A stretch of DNA of 64,000 bases from Streptomyces sp. S465 (GCF_026898115.1 NZ_CP114036.1:310001-374000); one strand, 5' to 3'. Positions 44,246 to 53,057 are shown, numbered from the stretch's first letter. The notes: generated by a model from the sequence alone, not told the origin. Numbers and translations: made by a program.

Positions 44246-44956
44246 TCACCGGGACGAGGCGTCGGCCGCGGAGGGGGCGCCCTCCCGTCGCGCCTGGAGG
44301 AGCAGTGCCTGCCGGGCGGCGGCGACGTGGTGGCGCATGGCGGCGACGGCCGCCTGGGGATTGCGGGTGACGATGGCCAGGAAGATGGCCTGGTGCTCCG
44401 CCAGCGATCCGGTGCGCGGATGCGGTGCGGAGAGGTCGCGGTACTGGCGCATCACCAGGGGGTACAGCAGGGTGTCGTACGCTCGGGCCAGGGTGTGCTG
44501 GTGGGCGGCCTCCTTCACCTGCTGGTGGAAGCGCCGGTTGCCCCGGGAGTAGCCCGCCTCGTCCCCCCGGGACGCGCAGTCCTCCATCGTCTCCAGCGTG
44601 CCGCGCAGCGCTTGGATCTCTTCGTCGGTGGCCCGCTCCGCGGCCTTGCCCGCCAGGGCGGATTCCAGTGTTTCGCGTGCCTCCAGGATGTCCGCGGCCT
44701 CCTCGACCGAGAAGCTCCGCGTGCGCACCCCGCGGTTGACCTCACTGGTGACGTAGCCCTCCTGGGTCAGCTGGACCAGGACCGCCCGCATGGTGCTGCG
44801 CGAGACGTCGAACATGCGGGTCAGGTCGGCCTCGGTGAGCCGGGTGCCCGGCTCGATGCTGCCCGACAGCAGCAGTGAGCGCAGCCCTTCGTAGGCCTGG
44901 CTCTGCCGGGTCGGTGAGGGGCCCGCGTCCGCGTCGTCGAAGCCGTGGGAATCCAC
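44246..44956 (-). CDS. GntR-family regulator, paralogue of the one at 39859
   Basis: A 236-residue FCD-type GntR protein with nearly the same HTH and linker as the gene at 39859: LTEADLTRMFDVSRSTMRAV, then EGYVTSEVNRGVRTRSFSVE and EAADILEARETLESALAGKA. The ligand domain has the same histidine pattern (MRHHVAAARQALLLQ). The GTG at 44956 is preferred, with AGGGTGA 8 bases upstream and the same GATCACA-GTGGA context as the paralogue. It lies inside the operon it may regulate, together with its paralogue at the other end. Confidence 0.87.
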   Translation of the reverse strand: MDSHGFDDADAGPSPTRQSQAYEGLRSLLLSGSIEPGTRLTEADLTRMFDVSRSTMRAVLVQLTQEGYVTSEVNRGVRTRSFSVEEAADILEARETLESALAGKAAERATDEEIQALRGTLETMEDCASRGDEAGYSRGNRRFHQQVKEAAHQHTLARAYDTLLYPLVMRQYRDLSAPHPRTGSLAEHQAIFLAIVTRNPQAAVAAMRHHVAAARQALLLQARREGAPSAADASSR

Positions 44957-45059
44957 TGTGATCACCCTGTAGGTCTGCTCGAAGAGGACAACTGTTCGGG
45001 GAAGTATCACCGACGCGCGGTCGGCCTCCGGCGAGCGCGGAACGGCCGCGGGCGGGCGG

Positions 45060-45920
45060 TCAGGCGCGGGCGCCGGCCAGTCCCGGGTACAGGCGCCGGG
45101 CCGTACCCGCGAAGATCTCCTGCCGGTCGTGCTCCGACAGCACCACCAGGACCGCCTGGGCGAGGGCGAGGAGTTCCGGCAGGGACTGCTCGGCCGCCGG
45201 GCAGTTCGAGCCCCAGGCGATCCGCTCGGCGCCGAACGCCTCGACGACCGGTCCGAGGAAGTCACCCGCCCGCTCGCCGGCATCGCGCAGCCGTTCCAGG
45301 TTGCGGTGGGTGAGCTTAAGGTGCAGGCCCGGATGCACGGCGAGCTCCGCGACCTCGGCTCCGGCGCGGGCGGGCGAGGCGGCGATGTCGGGGTAGCCGA
45401 TGTGGTCGAGCAGCACCCGCACGCCGGGGAACCGCTCCAGGAGTTCCACCAGTTGCTTGGTGGCCGGGCCGAGGCGCATCTGGAGGCACACGGGTACGCC
45501 CAGGTCCCCGGCCCGCTCCCAGAACGCGTACGTCTCGGGTGCGGCGAACCACTCGCCCTGGGTGGGCACGGTGCTGCCGCTGGTGAACAGCCGCACCCCG
45601 GCCAGACCGCCCTCGCCGAACGCGGCCTCGAGCGAGTCGGCGGCGTCCGGGCGCAGCGGGTCGACGGTGCCGACGGCCACGAAGCGCCCCGGCCGGCGGC
45701 GGCTGCTGTCGAGGACGTACGCGTTGTCGTAGCCGTAGTGCGTGGTGGCCTGGACCAGGACGGCCTGGTCGATGCCGGTCGCGTCCATGCGGTCGACCAT
45801 GCCCTCGGCGGTCACCGGCCGGGAGGCGGCCCATTCCGACTGCTTGCCGCCGATCGGCGCCTTGGGGTATCGGGTCAGGTCATCGGAGATGATGTGGCAG
45901 TGTGCGTCGACGACGTCCAC
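45060..45920 (-). CDS. Amidohydrolase-2 family metal-dependent hydrolase
   Basis: A 286-residue TIM-barrel amidohydrolase with DAHCHII at the N-terminus (metal-binding His-x-His), VLLDHIGYPD near residue 190, HLKLTHRN, and the C-terminal metal Asp context IAWGSNCPAAEQ (Asn where many members have Asp). Relatives include 2-pyrone-4,6-dicarboxylate lactonase (LigI) and other lactonases/decarboxylases of aromatic pathways (family knowledge). The GTG at 45920 is chosen with AAGGGAG 8 bases upstream. It follows the decarboxylase-like genes with a 44-base gap. Confidence 0.85.
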   Translation of the reverse strand: MDVVDAHCHIISDDLTRYPKAPIGGKQSEWAASRPVTAEGMVDRMDATGIDQAVLVQATTHYGYDNAYVLDSSRRRPGRFVAVGTVDPLRPDAADSLEAAFGEGGLAGVRLFTSGSTVPTQGEWFAAPETYAFWERAGDLGVPVCLQMRLGPATKQLVELLERFPGVRVLLDHIGYPDIAASPARAGAEVAELAVHPGLHLKLTHRNLERLRDAGERAGDFLGPVVEAFGAERIAWGSNCPAAEQSLPELLALAQAVLVVLSEHDRQEIFAGTARRLYPGLAGARA

Positions 45921-45964
45921 GATGGGTGCTCCCTTGTGTTCGGTGTCTTCTGTTACGAGCCGGC

Positions 45965-46948
45965 TCAGGCGTCCGGGTAGTCGCCCGCGGCGAACAGCGA
46001 TCGCGGGTCGGCGGGGAAGTCCGCGTCGAGCAGATGCTGGTCCGTGGCGAACCGCACCATCGCGTGCAGGCTGGGCTCGTTGGCCGTGATGCCGTAGGGG
46101 ACGGGGTCGCCGCCGATCTGTTTTCCCTGGCGGGCCAGCCGGGGCACCGCCGACCACTCGGGCCGGGCGGCGAGGTGCCGGCGCTTGCTCTCCGCGAACG
46201 CCGCGTACAGCTTGCCCGGCAGATCGGGGTCGCGCTCGACGAGCTCGGAGCGCACCGAGATCAGCGAGTGCAGCGGGTAGACGCCGGTCCGCAGGTAGTG
46301 GTCCACGGCGAGCGTCCCGGCCTCGGGGAAGAGCGGGTACGGGCCGTCTTCGCCACCGGGCTCCGGTTCGGCCGCCGCCGTCCAGCCGGCCCGGGGCGCG
46401 CCCGCCCGCCCGGTCCCGGCGTTGCCGGTCAGCGCGGCGTCGATCTCACCGTTGCGCAGCAGCTCGCCCAGCGAGCGGCCGTCGGTGACCCGTTCGACGT
46501 TGGGCGGGACCCGGCCCTCGATGTGGTCGTCGTCGTCGACCACCCAGGTGATCGTGTCAATGTCCACGCCGTACTCGTCGCGCAGTACGCCCCGCACCCA
46601 TACGCCCGTGCTCACCGAGTAGGCGCGTACGCCGATCCGGCGTCCCTCCAGGTCCCGCGGCACACGGATACCGGAGTGCGCGGCGCACTGCACGTCGCCG
46701 TGGTGGAAGCGCCGGTTGAGGAACACCGGGATCGCGGTCAGCGGTATTCCTTCCTGGCGTGCCATCAGATACGACACCGGCGCCAGTTCGCACACGTCGA
46801 ACTCCAGGTCCCGGATCATCCGCCGGTAGGCGCCGATGACCGGCTTGACCTCCACCGGCTCGACCAGGTAGCCGTCGATCTCGACGTCACCGTCCAGCAG
46901 CGGCCGCGCGTGCGGGTAGTCCCCGAAGACCACCGTGAGCTTGTCCAT
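45965..46948 (-). CDS. 4,5-dihydroxyphthalate decarboxylase-like protein, copy 1
   Basis: A 327-residue protein with the periplasmic-binding-protein-like fold of the Pht5 family. It begins MDKLTVVFGDYPHARPLLDG, has FDVCELAPVSYLMARQEGI near residue 52, and the family mark IGVRAYSVSTGVWVRG near 105. There is no signal peptide, so it is cytoplasmic and more likely an enzyme than a transporter subunit. Pht5 removes one carboxyl of 4,5-dihydroxyphthalate to give protocatechuate. A paralogue lies 50 bases upstream and a third, deleted copy at 49165. Confidence 0.8.
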   Translation of the reverse strand: MDKLTVVFGDYPHARPLLDGDVEIDGYLVEPVEVKPVIGAYRRMIRDLEFDVCELAPVSYLMARQEGIPLTAIPVFLNRRFHHGDVQCAAHSGIRVPRDLEGRRIGVRAYSVSTGVWVRGVLRDEYGVDIDTITWVVDDDDHIEGRVPPNVERVTDGRSLGELLRNGEIDAALTGNAGTGRAGAPRAGWTAAAEPEPGGEDGPYPLFPEAGTLAVDHYLRTGVYPLHSLISVRSELVERDPDLPGKLYAAFAESKRRHLAARPEWSAVPRLARQGKQIGGDPVPYGITANEPSLHAMVRFATDQHLLDADFPADPRSLFAAGDYPDA

Positions 46949-46998
46949 ACCCTGTTTTCCTTCTTTCCGTAGGTGATCCGGCCGTCCCCGCCGCGGCC

Positions 46999-47877
46999 TC
47001 AGCCGCCGAGCCGGGACGGCGGTACGCCGAGTGCCGCGCAGGTCCGCTCGACGAGTTCGTCGTAGTCCACCGCCTGCGGGATCACGCCCTGCTCGAGCGC
47101 GTAGGCGGCGGCCTTGGTGAACGCGCCGCGCAGGGCGCCGAAGCCCACGGGGTGCAGGGGCACCGGCCCCGGCTCGGCTGTGGCGGTGAGCACCGACCGC
47201 ATCGCGTCGTAGGCGGCGAGGATGGCGGCGGAGTGCTCCGCGGCGGCTTTCCCGGAGACCCCGACCACATGGTTGACCGGGATGAACCCCTGGTCCCTCG
47301 ACCACTGTTCGGCGATCCGGTGGGCGTCTGCGATGGCGGTGCGGATGCGGTCGTCGGAGGGCAGTCCATTGCCCATGATCCCGAAGTCGAGCCGGCCTTC
47401 CAGGAAGTCCGCCTGGAGCTTGGCCCCCTCCGGGGCCCGCTGCACCCAGGACGGGTCGTCGGCACCGTCGACGTGGCTGCCCTCGTACGTCGTCCAGTCC
47501 ACCGTGCGCAGGTCGACGCCGTAGCTCTCGGTGAGGAAGCCGCGCATCCACACGCCGGTGGTCTGGCTCCAGGAGCGGACTCCGACGCTGTGCCCTGCCA
47601 CGTCGGCGACCGACAGCCTGCCGAGGGTCACCAGGGTCTGGTGCTGGTGGCGTCCGAGGGTGGTGACCGGCAGCAGCAGTACCGGCTTGCCGTGGGCGAC
47701 GGCCTGGAGAACGGTCACGATCGCCACTTCGCACAGGTCCGCGTCCGACGCGTTCACGAAACCGCGGGAGGCCTTGTGCACCGGGCTGATGTCGAGCCGT
47801 TCGGGCTCCGTGCCCGCCTCGCGGACCGCCGACACCGCGGCGGCCGCGAGATCGTCACGGCCGAGCACCAACTTCAT
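46999..47877 (-). CDS. 4,5-dihydroxyphthalate decarboxylase-like protein, copy 2
   Basis: A 292-residue protein related to copy 1 but shorter. It has ADLCEVAIVTVLQAVAHGKP near residue 47, VGVRSWSQTTGVWMRGFLTE near 98, and a C-terminal ALEQGVIPQAVDYDELVE. It lacks the N-terminal FGDYPHAR-type segment of copy 1. The two may form a heteromer or act on related substrates. No signal peptide. It precedes copy 1 by 50 bases and follows the DUF3500 gene by 38 bases in the same run. Confidence 0.75.
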   Translation of the reverse strand: MKLVLGRDDLAAAAVSAVREAGTEPERLDISPVHKASRGFVNASDADLCEVAIVTVLQAVAHGKPVLLLPVTTLGRHQHQTLVTLGRLSVADVAGHSVGVRSWSQTTGVWMRGFLTESYGVDLRTVDWTTYEGSHVDGADDPSWVQRAPEGAKLQADFLEGRLDFGIMGNGLPSDDRIRTAIADAHRIAEQWSRDQGFIPVNHVVGVSGKAAAEHSAAILAAYDAMRSVLTATAEPGPVPLHPVGFGALRGAFTKAAAYALEQGVIPQAVDYDELVERTCAALGVPPSRLGG

Positions 47878-47915
47878 GTCTCTCTCTCCTTTTGTTCAGC
47901 GGACGGCGGGGCGTC

Positions 47916-49094
47916 TCAGAGCTGCTGACCGGGGTTGGCGGTCCGCGCTGTGTGGTGCCGCTCGTGGTGCTGCCGCAGCAGGTCGACGCCGAAGTCGTTG
48001 CCGTTGGGGGTACGGACGATGGTGTGGATGTGCCGGCGCGAGTGGTAGTCGTTGTCGAAGATGACGCCGGGCATGTGCTCGAACTCGACGAGGATCACCG
48101 GGCTGTGGAAGCGGTAGTAGAAGGTGGAGTCGGGGTCGCCGATCCACCCGAAGTGCGTGTCCCCCTCATGGGCCAGCACCTCCCGCATGCGCACCCGGGC
48201 CTGGTCGTCACGGGCCCGGTTCACGTACAGGCCGAGGAGTCGGAGCGCGGTGTCCCGCTGGCCGGGTGACATCTCGCTCAGCCGCAGTCCCTCGTAGTCG
48301 AGCTCCCAGTTGTCCCGGAAGGCTCCGACGAACAGTTCCTCCGGCTGTGTGTCCGCGATGGTGGCGCGTTCCCGCTGCCGGCGGCCGAGTTGGGTGAACA
48401 GCTCGTGGCCGAGTCCTTCCTCGGCGCGAAAGGCCATGGTCCCGGCGTACTTCCCGGACCCGGCGACCGCCGGCTCGGCGCCGAGGAAGGAGGGGGTGAG
48501 GACCATCTGGTCCCCGACGAGAACGCAGTTGACGTTGACGTGGTGTCCGTCGAGCTGCCAGCCCCACGGGCCGCCGTTCTCCGGCTCCCCGTAGACGGAG
48601 AACCAGTACAGCCACTCGTTGAGCCCTTCCTCGTTGTCGCTCAGCTCGCCGATGGTGCGGTTGAGGTGCATCAGGTCGACCATCTGGCCGTACCCGTAGG
48701 CGCTGAGGCTTTCCCGTATGACGTTCATGGCCCGCAGGCGCTGGCTGTCGTCGAGGTCCTCGAGCAACATGCCGTGGCGCAGGAAGTACCGGGCGCCGTT
48801 GTTCCAGTGCCGCCAGCTCACGTCGTCCATCGGGAACCGACCCTCGGCGAGCTGCCGCTCGGTCAGGCCCGCCAGGTAGTCCTCCGCGGCCTGGTACACC
48901 TTGCGGACGTCCGCCCCGGTGCCGCGCAGCGGGAACAGTCCCGGCCGGATGCCGTCCGAAGTGGCCACTCCCCGAAAGGGCTCGTCCGCCGCCCTCACCC
49001 GCCAGGCGACCTTTTCGAGCAGCTCCGGTGTCCAGACCTTCGGCTTGCGCGTGGGCGGGTTGCCCCGCTTCCTCAGCCCTACCGGCTCCTTCAT
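47916..49094 (-). CDS. DUF3500-family protein
   Basis: A 392-residue cytoplasmic protein of the uncharacterised DUF3500 family. Conserved-looking histidine clusters suggest a metal site: GWQLDGHHVNVNCVLVGDQM near residue 180, EGDTHFGWIG near 320, FHSPVILVEFEH near 340 and SRRHIHTIVRTPNGNDFG near 360. The N-terminal half is helical. No function is established for the family. Its place between the decarboxylase-like genes and the TPP enzyme argues for a catalytic role in this pathway. AGGAGG precedes the ATG at 49094. Confidence 0.78.
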   Translation of the reverse strand: MKEPVGLRKRGNPPTRKPKVWTPELLEKVAWRVRAADEPFRGVATSDGIRPGLFPLRGTGADVRKVYQAAEDYLAGLTERQLAEGRFPMDDVSWRHWNNGARYFLRHGMLLEDLDDSQRLRAMNVIRESLSAYGYGQMVDLMHLNRTIGELSDNEEGLNEWLYWFSVYGEPENGGPWGWQLDGHHVNVNCVLVGDQMVLTPSFLGAEPAVAGSGKYAGTMAFRAEEGLGHELFTQLGRRQRERATIADTQPEELFVGAFRDNWELDYEGLRLSEMSPGQRDTALRLLGLYVNRARDDQARVRMREVLAHEGDTHFGWIGDPDSTFYYRFHSPVILVEFEHMPGVIFDNDYHSRRHIHTIVRTPNGNDFGVDLLRQHHERHHTARTANPGQQL

Positions 49095-49164
49095 GACCGC
49101 CCCTCCTTTCGATGTTCCGGCACGGGTGCGCCGCCCAGGTGGCGCACCCGTGCCGAGCGCCTCC

Positions 49165-49392
49165 TCAGGTGTCGAGGAAGGCCGTCTTCTCCTGTGGCTC
49201 CGCGACATCCACCGGTTGCGTGATGAGGCCCGGTTCCAGGGCGTAGCGGCCGGCGATCTCCAGACAGGCGACCAGCGACGCGCTCCACCCGGCCGCGACC
49301 ACGCGTCCGGCGGATGCGTCGTCACCGGTGGTCCGGCCGGACGCGCGGACGCCCACGCGCCGGCCGGTGAGCACCGTCAGCGGTGTGCCCAC
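49165..49392 (-). pseudogene. Deleted third copy of the dihydroxyphthalate-decarboxylase-like gene
   Basis: A 75-codon frame from GTG 49392 joins LTGRRVGVRASGRTTG, the counterpart of the VGVRSWSQTTG core of the genes at 45965 and 46999, directly to YALEPGLITQPVD, the counterpart of their C-terminal YALEQGVIPQAVD. About 150 middle residues and the N-terminus are missing. The reading frame is intact, so a short product may still be made, but it cannot fold like the parents. Confidence 0.65.
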
Positions 49393-49412
49393 GCGTGTCC
49401 CGTCCCGCCCGC

Positions 49413-51068
49413 TCACACGTCTTCGCCGTACTGGATGCGGCGGTAGGGGGTGCTCAGCACCTGGCGGGTGATGCGGACGTCGATCACGGTCGGCCGGGGG
49501 GCCGCCACGTACTCGGCCAGCGCGGCGCGCAGTTCCTCCGGTGTGCGGACGGTGGCCCCGCCGCCGCCGAGCGCCTGGGCGACCCGGCCCAGTTCGGGGG
49601 TGGAGATGGTCGCCAGCTCCGGGTCGAGTCCCTTCGCCTTCGCCTTGTGGTACTCGGCGCCCAGGCCCTGGTCGTTCATCACGACGACCAGCAGCGGGAT
49701 GTCGTACCGGCACGCCGTCTCGAACTCGGACAGGTGCATGATGAAGCTGGCGTCGCCCTCCACCACGAAGCCGGGCTTGTTGCCCCGCGCGACCATCTGG
49801 CCGAGGGCGATCAGCGGGGCCTGGCCGATGGCGCCGAACATGCCGTAGTTGGAGAGCACCTCGCGCGACCGCTGGAAGAGCATGGTGCCGAAGTCGGTCT
49901 GGTGGCCGCTGCCCAGTACCAGCCCCATCTCGCCGGGGAGTTCCTGGTCGAGGATCCAGATCGCCTCGCGCGGGTCGAGCCGTCCGGGCTCGCGTACGTA
50001 CTCGGCCGGCGGCTGGAGCCGGGCGGCCAGGTGCTGCCGGACGGCGTCGATGTGGAAGCCCTCCAGCCGGACGGACCGCTCCTGAAGCGCCCGGGTCAGC
50101 TCGGTGAGGGCGGTGACCGCGTCGGCCTGGAGGTAGCAGTCCGCCGTCTTGCCGTTGCCCATCACCAGGTGCGGGGCGGTGTCGATCTGGATGTAGGTGG
50201 CCTCGGGGTAGAGGTAGCCGCTCTCGATGGTGTAGTGGTTCAGGCTGGCGCCCACCGCGATCACGCAGTCGGCCTCCTGGAGCAGCTCCATCGACGCCTT
50301 GTCGCCGAACAGACCCGACAGGCCGACGTGGAAGTCGGTGCGGTCGCACAGCCAGTTCTTCGCCTGGAGGGTGGTCGCCAGCAGGGCGCCGGTCTGTTCC
50401 TGGAGGGCGAGGATCTGCTCACCGGAGTCCGCCTTGCGCGCGCCCCGCCCGGCGATGATCACCACGCGCTTGGCGTTCTGGATCAGATCACAGGCGGCCT
50501 GGAGCCTGGCCGGGTCCGGCAGCAGCCGGGGCTTCTCGATCAGGGCGGTGGACGGCACGTAGTCCTCGTCGTAGTCGTCCAGCTCGGCCACCTGGACGTC
50601 GAAGGGCGCGCTGATCATGACCGGCTTGGACTCGGTACGGGCCAGGTAGAAGGCCCGCCGCACGGCCTCCTGGGCGTTCTCGGGCCGGGTCACGTGGATG
50701 AACTCGCACTCGATCGCGGCGGCGAAGCGCCGCTGGTCGAGGTACTGGGTGGCGCCCTCGTCGCCCAGCGGGGTCTCACCGCAGAAGGCGATCAGCGGAG
50801 TACGCGCCCGGCTCGCCACGATCATCGAGGTGGCCAGTTGCGAGACGCCGGGGCCGCTGGTCGTGGTGACCACGCCCGGCGCTCCCGCGCCGCGGGCCCA
50901 GCCGTCCGCCATGCCGAGGCCGGAGCCCTCGTGCCGCACCTCGTACAAGCGCACCCCGCGGTCGGCGAGTGCGGCCATCCAGTGCATGTTGGCGTCGCCC
51001 ATCATGCCGAAGACATCACTGGTGCCTTCCCGGACGAACGCCTCGGCCAGTGCTTCGTAGACCTTCAC
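49413..51068 (-). CDS. Thiamine-diphosphate-dependent enzyme (acetolactate synthase/benzoylformate decarboxylase-like)
   Basis: A 551-residue three-domain ThDP enzyme. The pyrimidine-binding domain has the activating Glu47 in VRHEGSGLGMADG and TTSGPGVSQLA; the central domain follows (about 190-330); the PP domain has the cofactor motif GDASF (438-442) with MNDQG 26 residues later. FAD-binding signs of true acetolactate synthase are weak, so a 2-oxo-acid decarboxylase or carboligase is more likely. The GTG at 51068 overlaps the hydratase stop (GTGA), so the two are coupled. Confidence 0.87.
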   Translation of the reverse strand: MKVYEALAEAFVREGTSDVFGMMGDANMHWMAALADRGVRLYEVRHEGSGLGMADGWARGAGAPGVVTTTSGPGVSQLATSMIVASRARTPLIAFCGETPLGDEGATQYLDQRRFAAAIECEFIHVTRPENAQEAVRRAFYLARTESKPVMISAPFDVQVAELDDYDEDYVPSTALIEKPRLLPDPARLQAACDLIQNAKRVVIIAGRGARKADSGEQILALQEQTGALLATTLQAKNWLCDRTDFHVGLSGLFGDKASMELLQEADCVIAVGASLNHYTIESGYLYPEATYIQIDTAPHLVMGNGKTADCYLQADAVTALTELTRALQERSVRLEGFHIDAVRQHLAARLQPPAEYVREPGRLDPREAIWILDQELPGEMGLVLGSGHQTDFGTMLFQRSREVLSNYGMFGAIGQAPLIALGQMVARGNKPGFVVEGDASFIMHLSEFETACRYDIPLLVVVMNDQGLGAEYHKAKAKGLDPELATISTPELGRVAQALGGGGATVRTPEELRAALAEYVAAPRPTVIDVRITRQVLSTPYRRIQYGEDV

Positions 51069-52135
51069 TTTCCGGACTCCTTCACGTGCGCCGCGGCCGT
51101 CGCCCGCGCTTTCAGGACGCCGTCGAGCCGTGCGAAGACCCGCAGCGCGTTGCCTCCGTAGACCGCCTGCCGGTCGGCGTCGCTCAGGCTGTCGATGGAG
51201 TCGAGGGTGTACTTGGTGTCGTCGAACCGCCGCCCGGTCTCCGGGTCCACGCTGCGGACGGCGCCGATCATCTCCGAGGCGAACAGCACGTTCCGGGCGG
51301 GGATGATGTCCAGCAGCAGTTCCATGCCCCGCTTGTGGTACACGCAGGTGTCGAAGTAGACGTTGCGCAGGATCGACTCCTCCAGCGGCGGCCGGCCCCG
51401 GTCCTGCATCATTCCCCGGTAGCGGCCCCAGTGGTACGGGACGGCGCCGCCGCCGTGCGGCAGGATCAGCTTCAGCGTCGGGAAGTCCTTGAACAGATCC
51501 GACTCGCACAGCTGCATGAACGCCGCGGTGTCGCCGGCGAGGTAGTGGGCGCAGGTGCCCTGGAGCGCGGGGTTCCGCGACATCGCGACATGGATCATGG
51601 CGGGGACGTCGAGCTCGACCATCTTCTCGTAGAGCGGGTAGTAGACCCGGTCGGTCAGCGGTGGGGCCTGGTAGTACCCGTCGGACGGGTCCGGGTTGAG
51701 CAGACAGCCGACGAATCCCAACTCCTCGACGCAGCGTTCGAGTTCGGCGACGGAGTTGCGTACGGAGGTGGCGAGGGCGTCACCCGGGGACTGCGGAAGC
51801 TGGCACACCCCCACGAACCGCTCGGGGAAGAGGCCGCTCACCCGGGCGATCAGGTCGTTGCTGACCCGGGACCAGTCGAGGCTGGTCCGCTCGTCACCGT
51901 AGTGGTGGGCCATCTTGCCCGCGCCCGGCGAGAAGATCGTCAGGTCGGTGCCGCGCTCGATCTGGAGCTTCAATTGCCCGTTCTCGATGGCGGTGCGGAT
52001 CTCGTCGTCGGTGATGTGGAGTTCGTCGGGCGAGATGCGTGCGCCGGACTCCTCGAAGGCCCTGATCTGCCGCTCCCGCCACCTGCCCAGCGCGGGGGGC
52101 GCTGTGGTGAAGTGGCCATGGCAGTCGATGATCAT
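51065..52135 (-). CDS. LigJ-like 4-oxalomesaconate hydratase family protein
   Basis: A 356-residue amidohydrolase-superfamily protein that follows LigJ of Sphingobium almost segment by segment: MIIDCHGHFTTAPPALG (metal His6 and His8), MAHHYGDERTS, LNPDPSDGYY, PAMIHV (His182), FPTLKLILPHGGGAVPYHWG (His227) and FASEMIGAVRSVDPETG (Glu288). LigJ uses the equivalent histidines for zinc and Glu284 as its acid-base. It adds water across a C=C bond of an unsaturated tricarboxylic acid in the protocatechuate 4,5-cleavage or gallate route. It overlaps the ThDP gene and lies just after the aldolase gene. Confidence 0.87.
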   Translation of the reverse strand: MIIDCHGHFTTAPPALGRWRERQIRAFEESGARISPDELHITDDEIRTAIENGQLKLQIERGTDLTIFSPGAGKMAHHYGDERTSLDWSRVSNDLIARVSGLFPERFVGVCQLPQSPGDALATSVRNSVAELERCVEELGFVGCLLNPDPSDGYYQAPPLTDRVYYPLYEKMVELDVPAMIHVAMSRNPALQGTCAHYLAGDTAAFMQLCESDLFKDFPTLKLILPHGGGAVPYHWGRYRGMMQDRGRPPLEESILRNVYFDTCVYHKRGMELLLDIIPARNVLFASEMIGAVRSVDPETGRRFDDTKYTLDSIDSLSDADRQAVYGGNALRVFARLDGVLKARATAAAHVKESGK

Positions 52136-52196
52136 GTATTACTCCGAAACTCGCGTTGCGGTGGTCCTGGTGTGCGGCCGGCTCCGGCGGTGCGCC

Positions 52197-53057
52197 TCAG
52201 GCCCGGCCGGTCAGCTCCCGGCCCTTGTCCAGGCCGGGGTAGGTGCGCACCGGCGCCGACATCAGGAACCGGTAGCCGTCGTCGAGCACCTGCTTGACGT
52301 TGCCGGCCGTCACATGGGGGTGGCCCACGGCCACCCCGCGTTCGCCGCAGATGTCGAGGATCCGCCGCTTGCACTCCAGGACGCGCGGGTGTTCGTACTG
52401 GCGCGGTACTCCCAGCTCCTGGCTCATGTCGCCCTCGCCGACGAGGACGAGGCCGATGCCCGGCACCTGGTCGAGGATGTCCGGCAGGTTCTCGATGCCG
52501 AGCTGGTCCTCGATCATGAGGCCCACGAGGATCTCCCCGTCCGGCACGAGCGGCCACACATCGGCCCTGGCGTAGTACTCGGTGTTCGGGATGCCCCAGT
52601 AGCGCGTCGCCGCGTGCGGGCCGTCCCCGCGCAGACCGGCGGGCTCATAGTGCGGGGCGTCGGGCAGCCGCGGGTAGCGGCAGGCGGCGACGGCGTTGCG
52701 GGCCTCCTCCACGGTGGAGACATGCGGCCAGATGATGCCGAACGCACCGAGGTCGAGGGCCTGTTTGGCGTGCCACTGGGCCTTCTCGGCGCCGTTGGCG
52801 GGGATGCGCACCAGCGGGGTGACGGCGGGCGCGAGGCTGTCCGCGTCGAAGATCCGGCGCCGGTTGAGCAGGTACTGGAAGCTGTCCCGCAGCCCGTTGA
52901 TGTCCCAGGGCTTGTGTTCCATCTCGAACACCACCGCGTCGTAGTCCGAGGTGCTGAACTCGATCGCGGACGCCGGGTCGGCCGCCGAGAAGGACGCGAA
53001 GACGTGCTGCCCCGCGTCCAGGGCGCCGATCACCTTGTTGAGCCTGGACGTTGTCAT
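52197..53057 (-). CDS. HpcH/HpaI-family class II aldolase
   Basis: A 286-residue TIM-barrel aldolase/citrate-lyase-like protein with DAVVFEMEHKPWD near residue 38, a conserved Arg in TPLVRIPANGAEKAQWHAK, a metal-binding Glu in GLMIEDQLGIEN near 180 and a metal Asp in VLVGEGDMSQELG near 205. Family members cleave 4-hydroxy-2-oxo acids into pyruvate or oxaloacetate plus an aldehyde or oxo acid. Next to a LigJ-like hydratase it may cleave the hydrated product (inference). It overlaps the CoxG-like gene by 4 bases. Confidence 0.88.
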   Translation of the reverse strand: MTTSRLNKVIGALDAGQHVFASFSAADPASAIEFSTSDYDAVVFEMEHKPWDINGLRDSFQYLLNRRRIFDADSLAPAVTPLVRIPANGAEKAQWHAKQALDLGAFGIIWPHVSTVEEARNAVAACRYPRLPDAPHYEPAGLRGDGPHAATRYWGIPNTEYYARADVWPLVPDGEILVGLMIEDQLGIENLPDILDQVPGIGLVLVGEGDMSQELGVPRQYEHPRVLECKRRILDICGERGVAVGHPHVTAGNVKQVLDDGYRFLMSAPVRTYPGLDKGRELTGRA

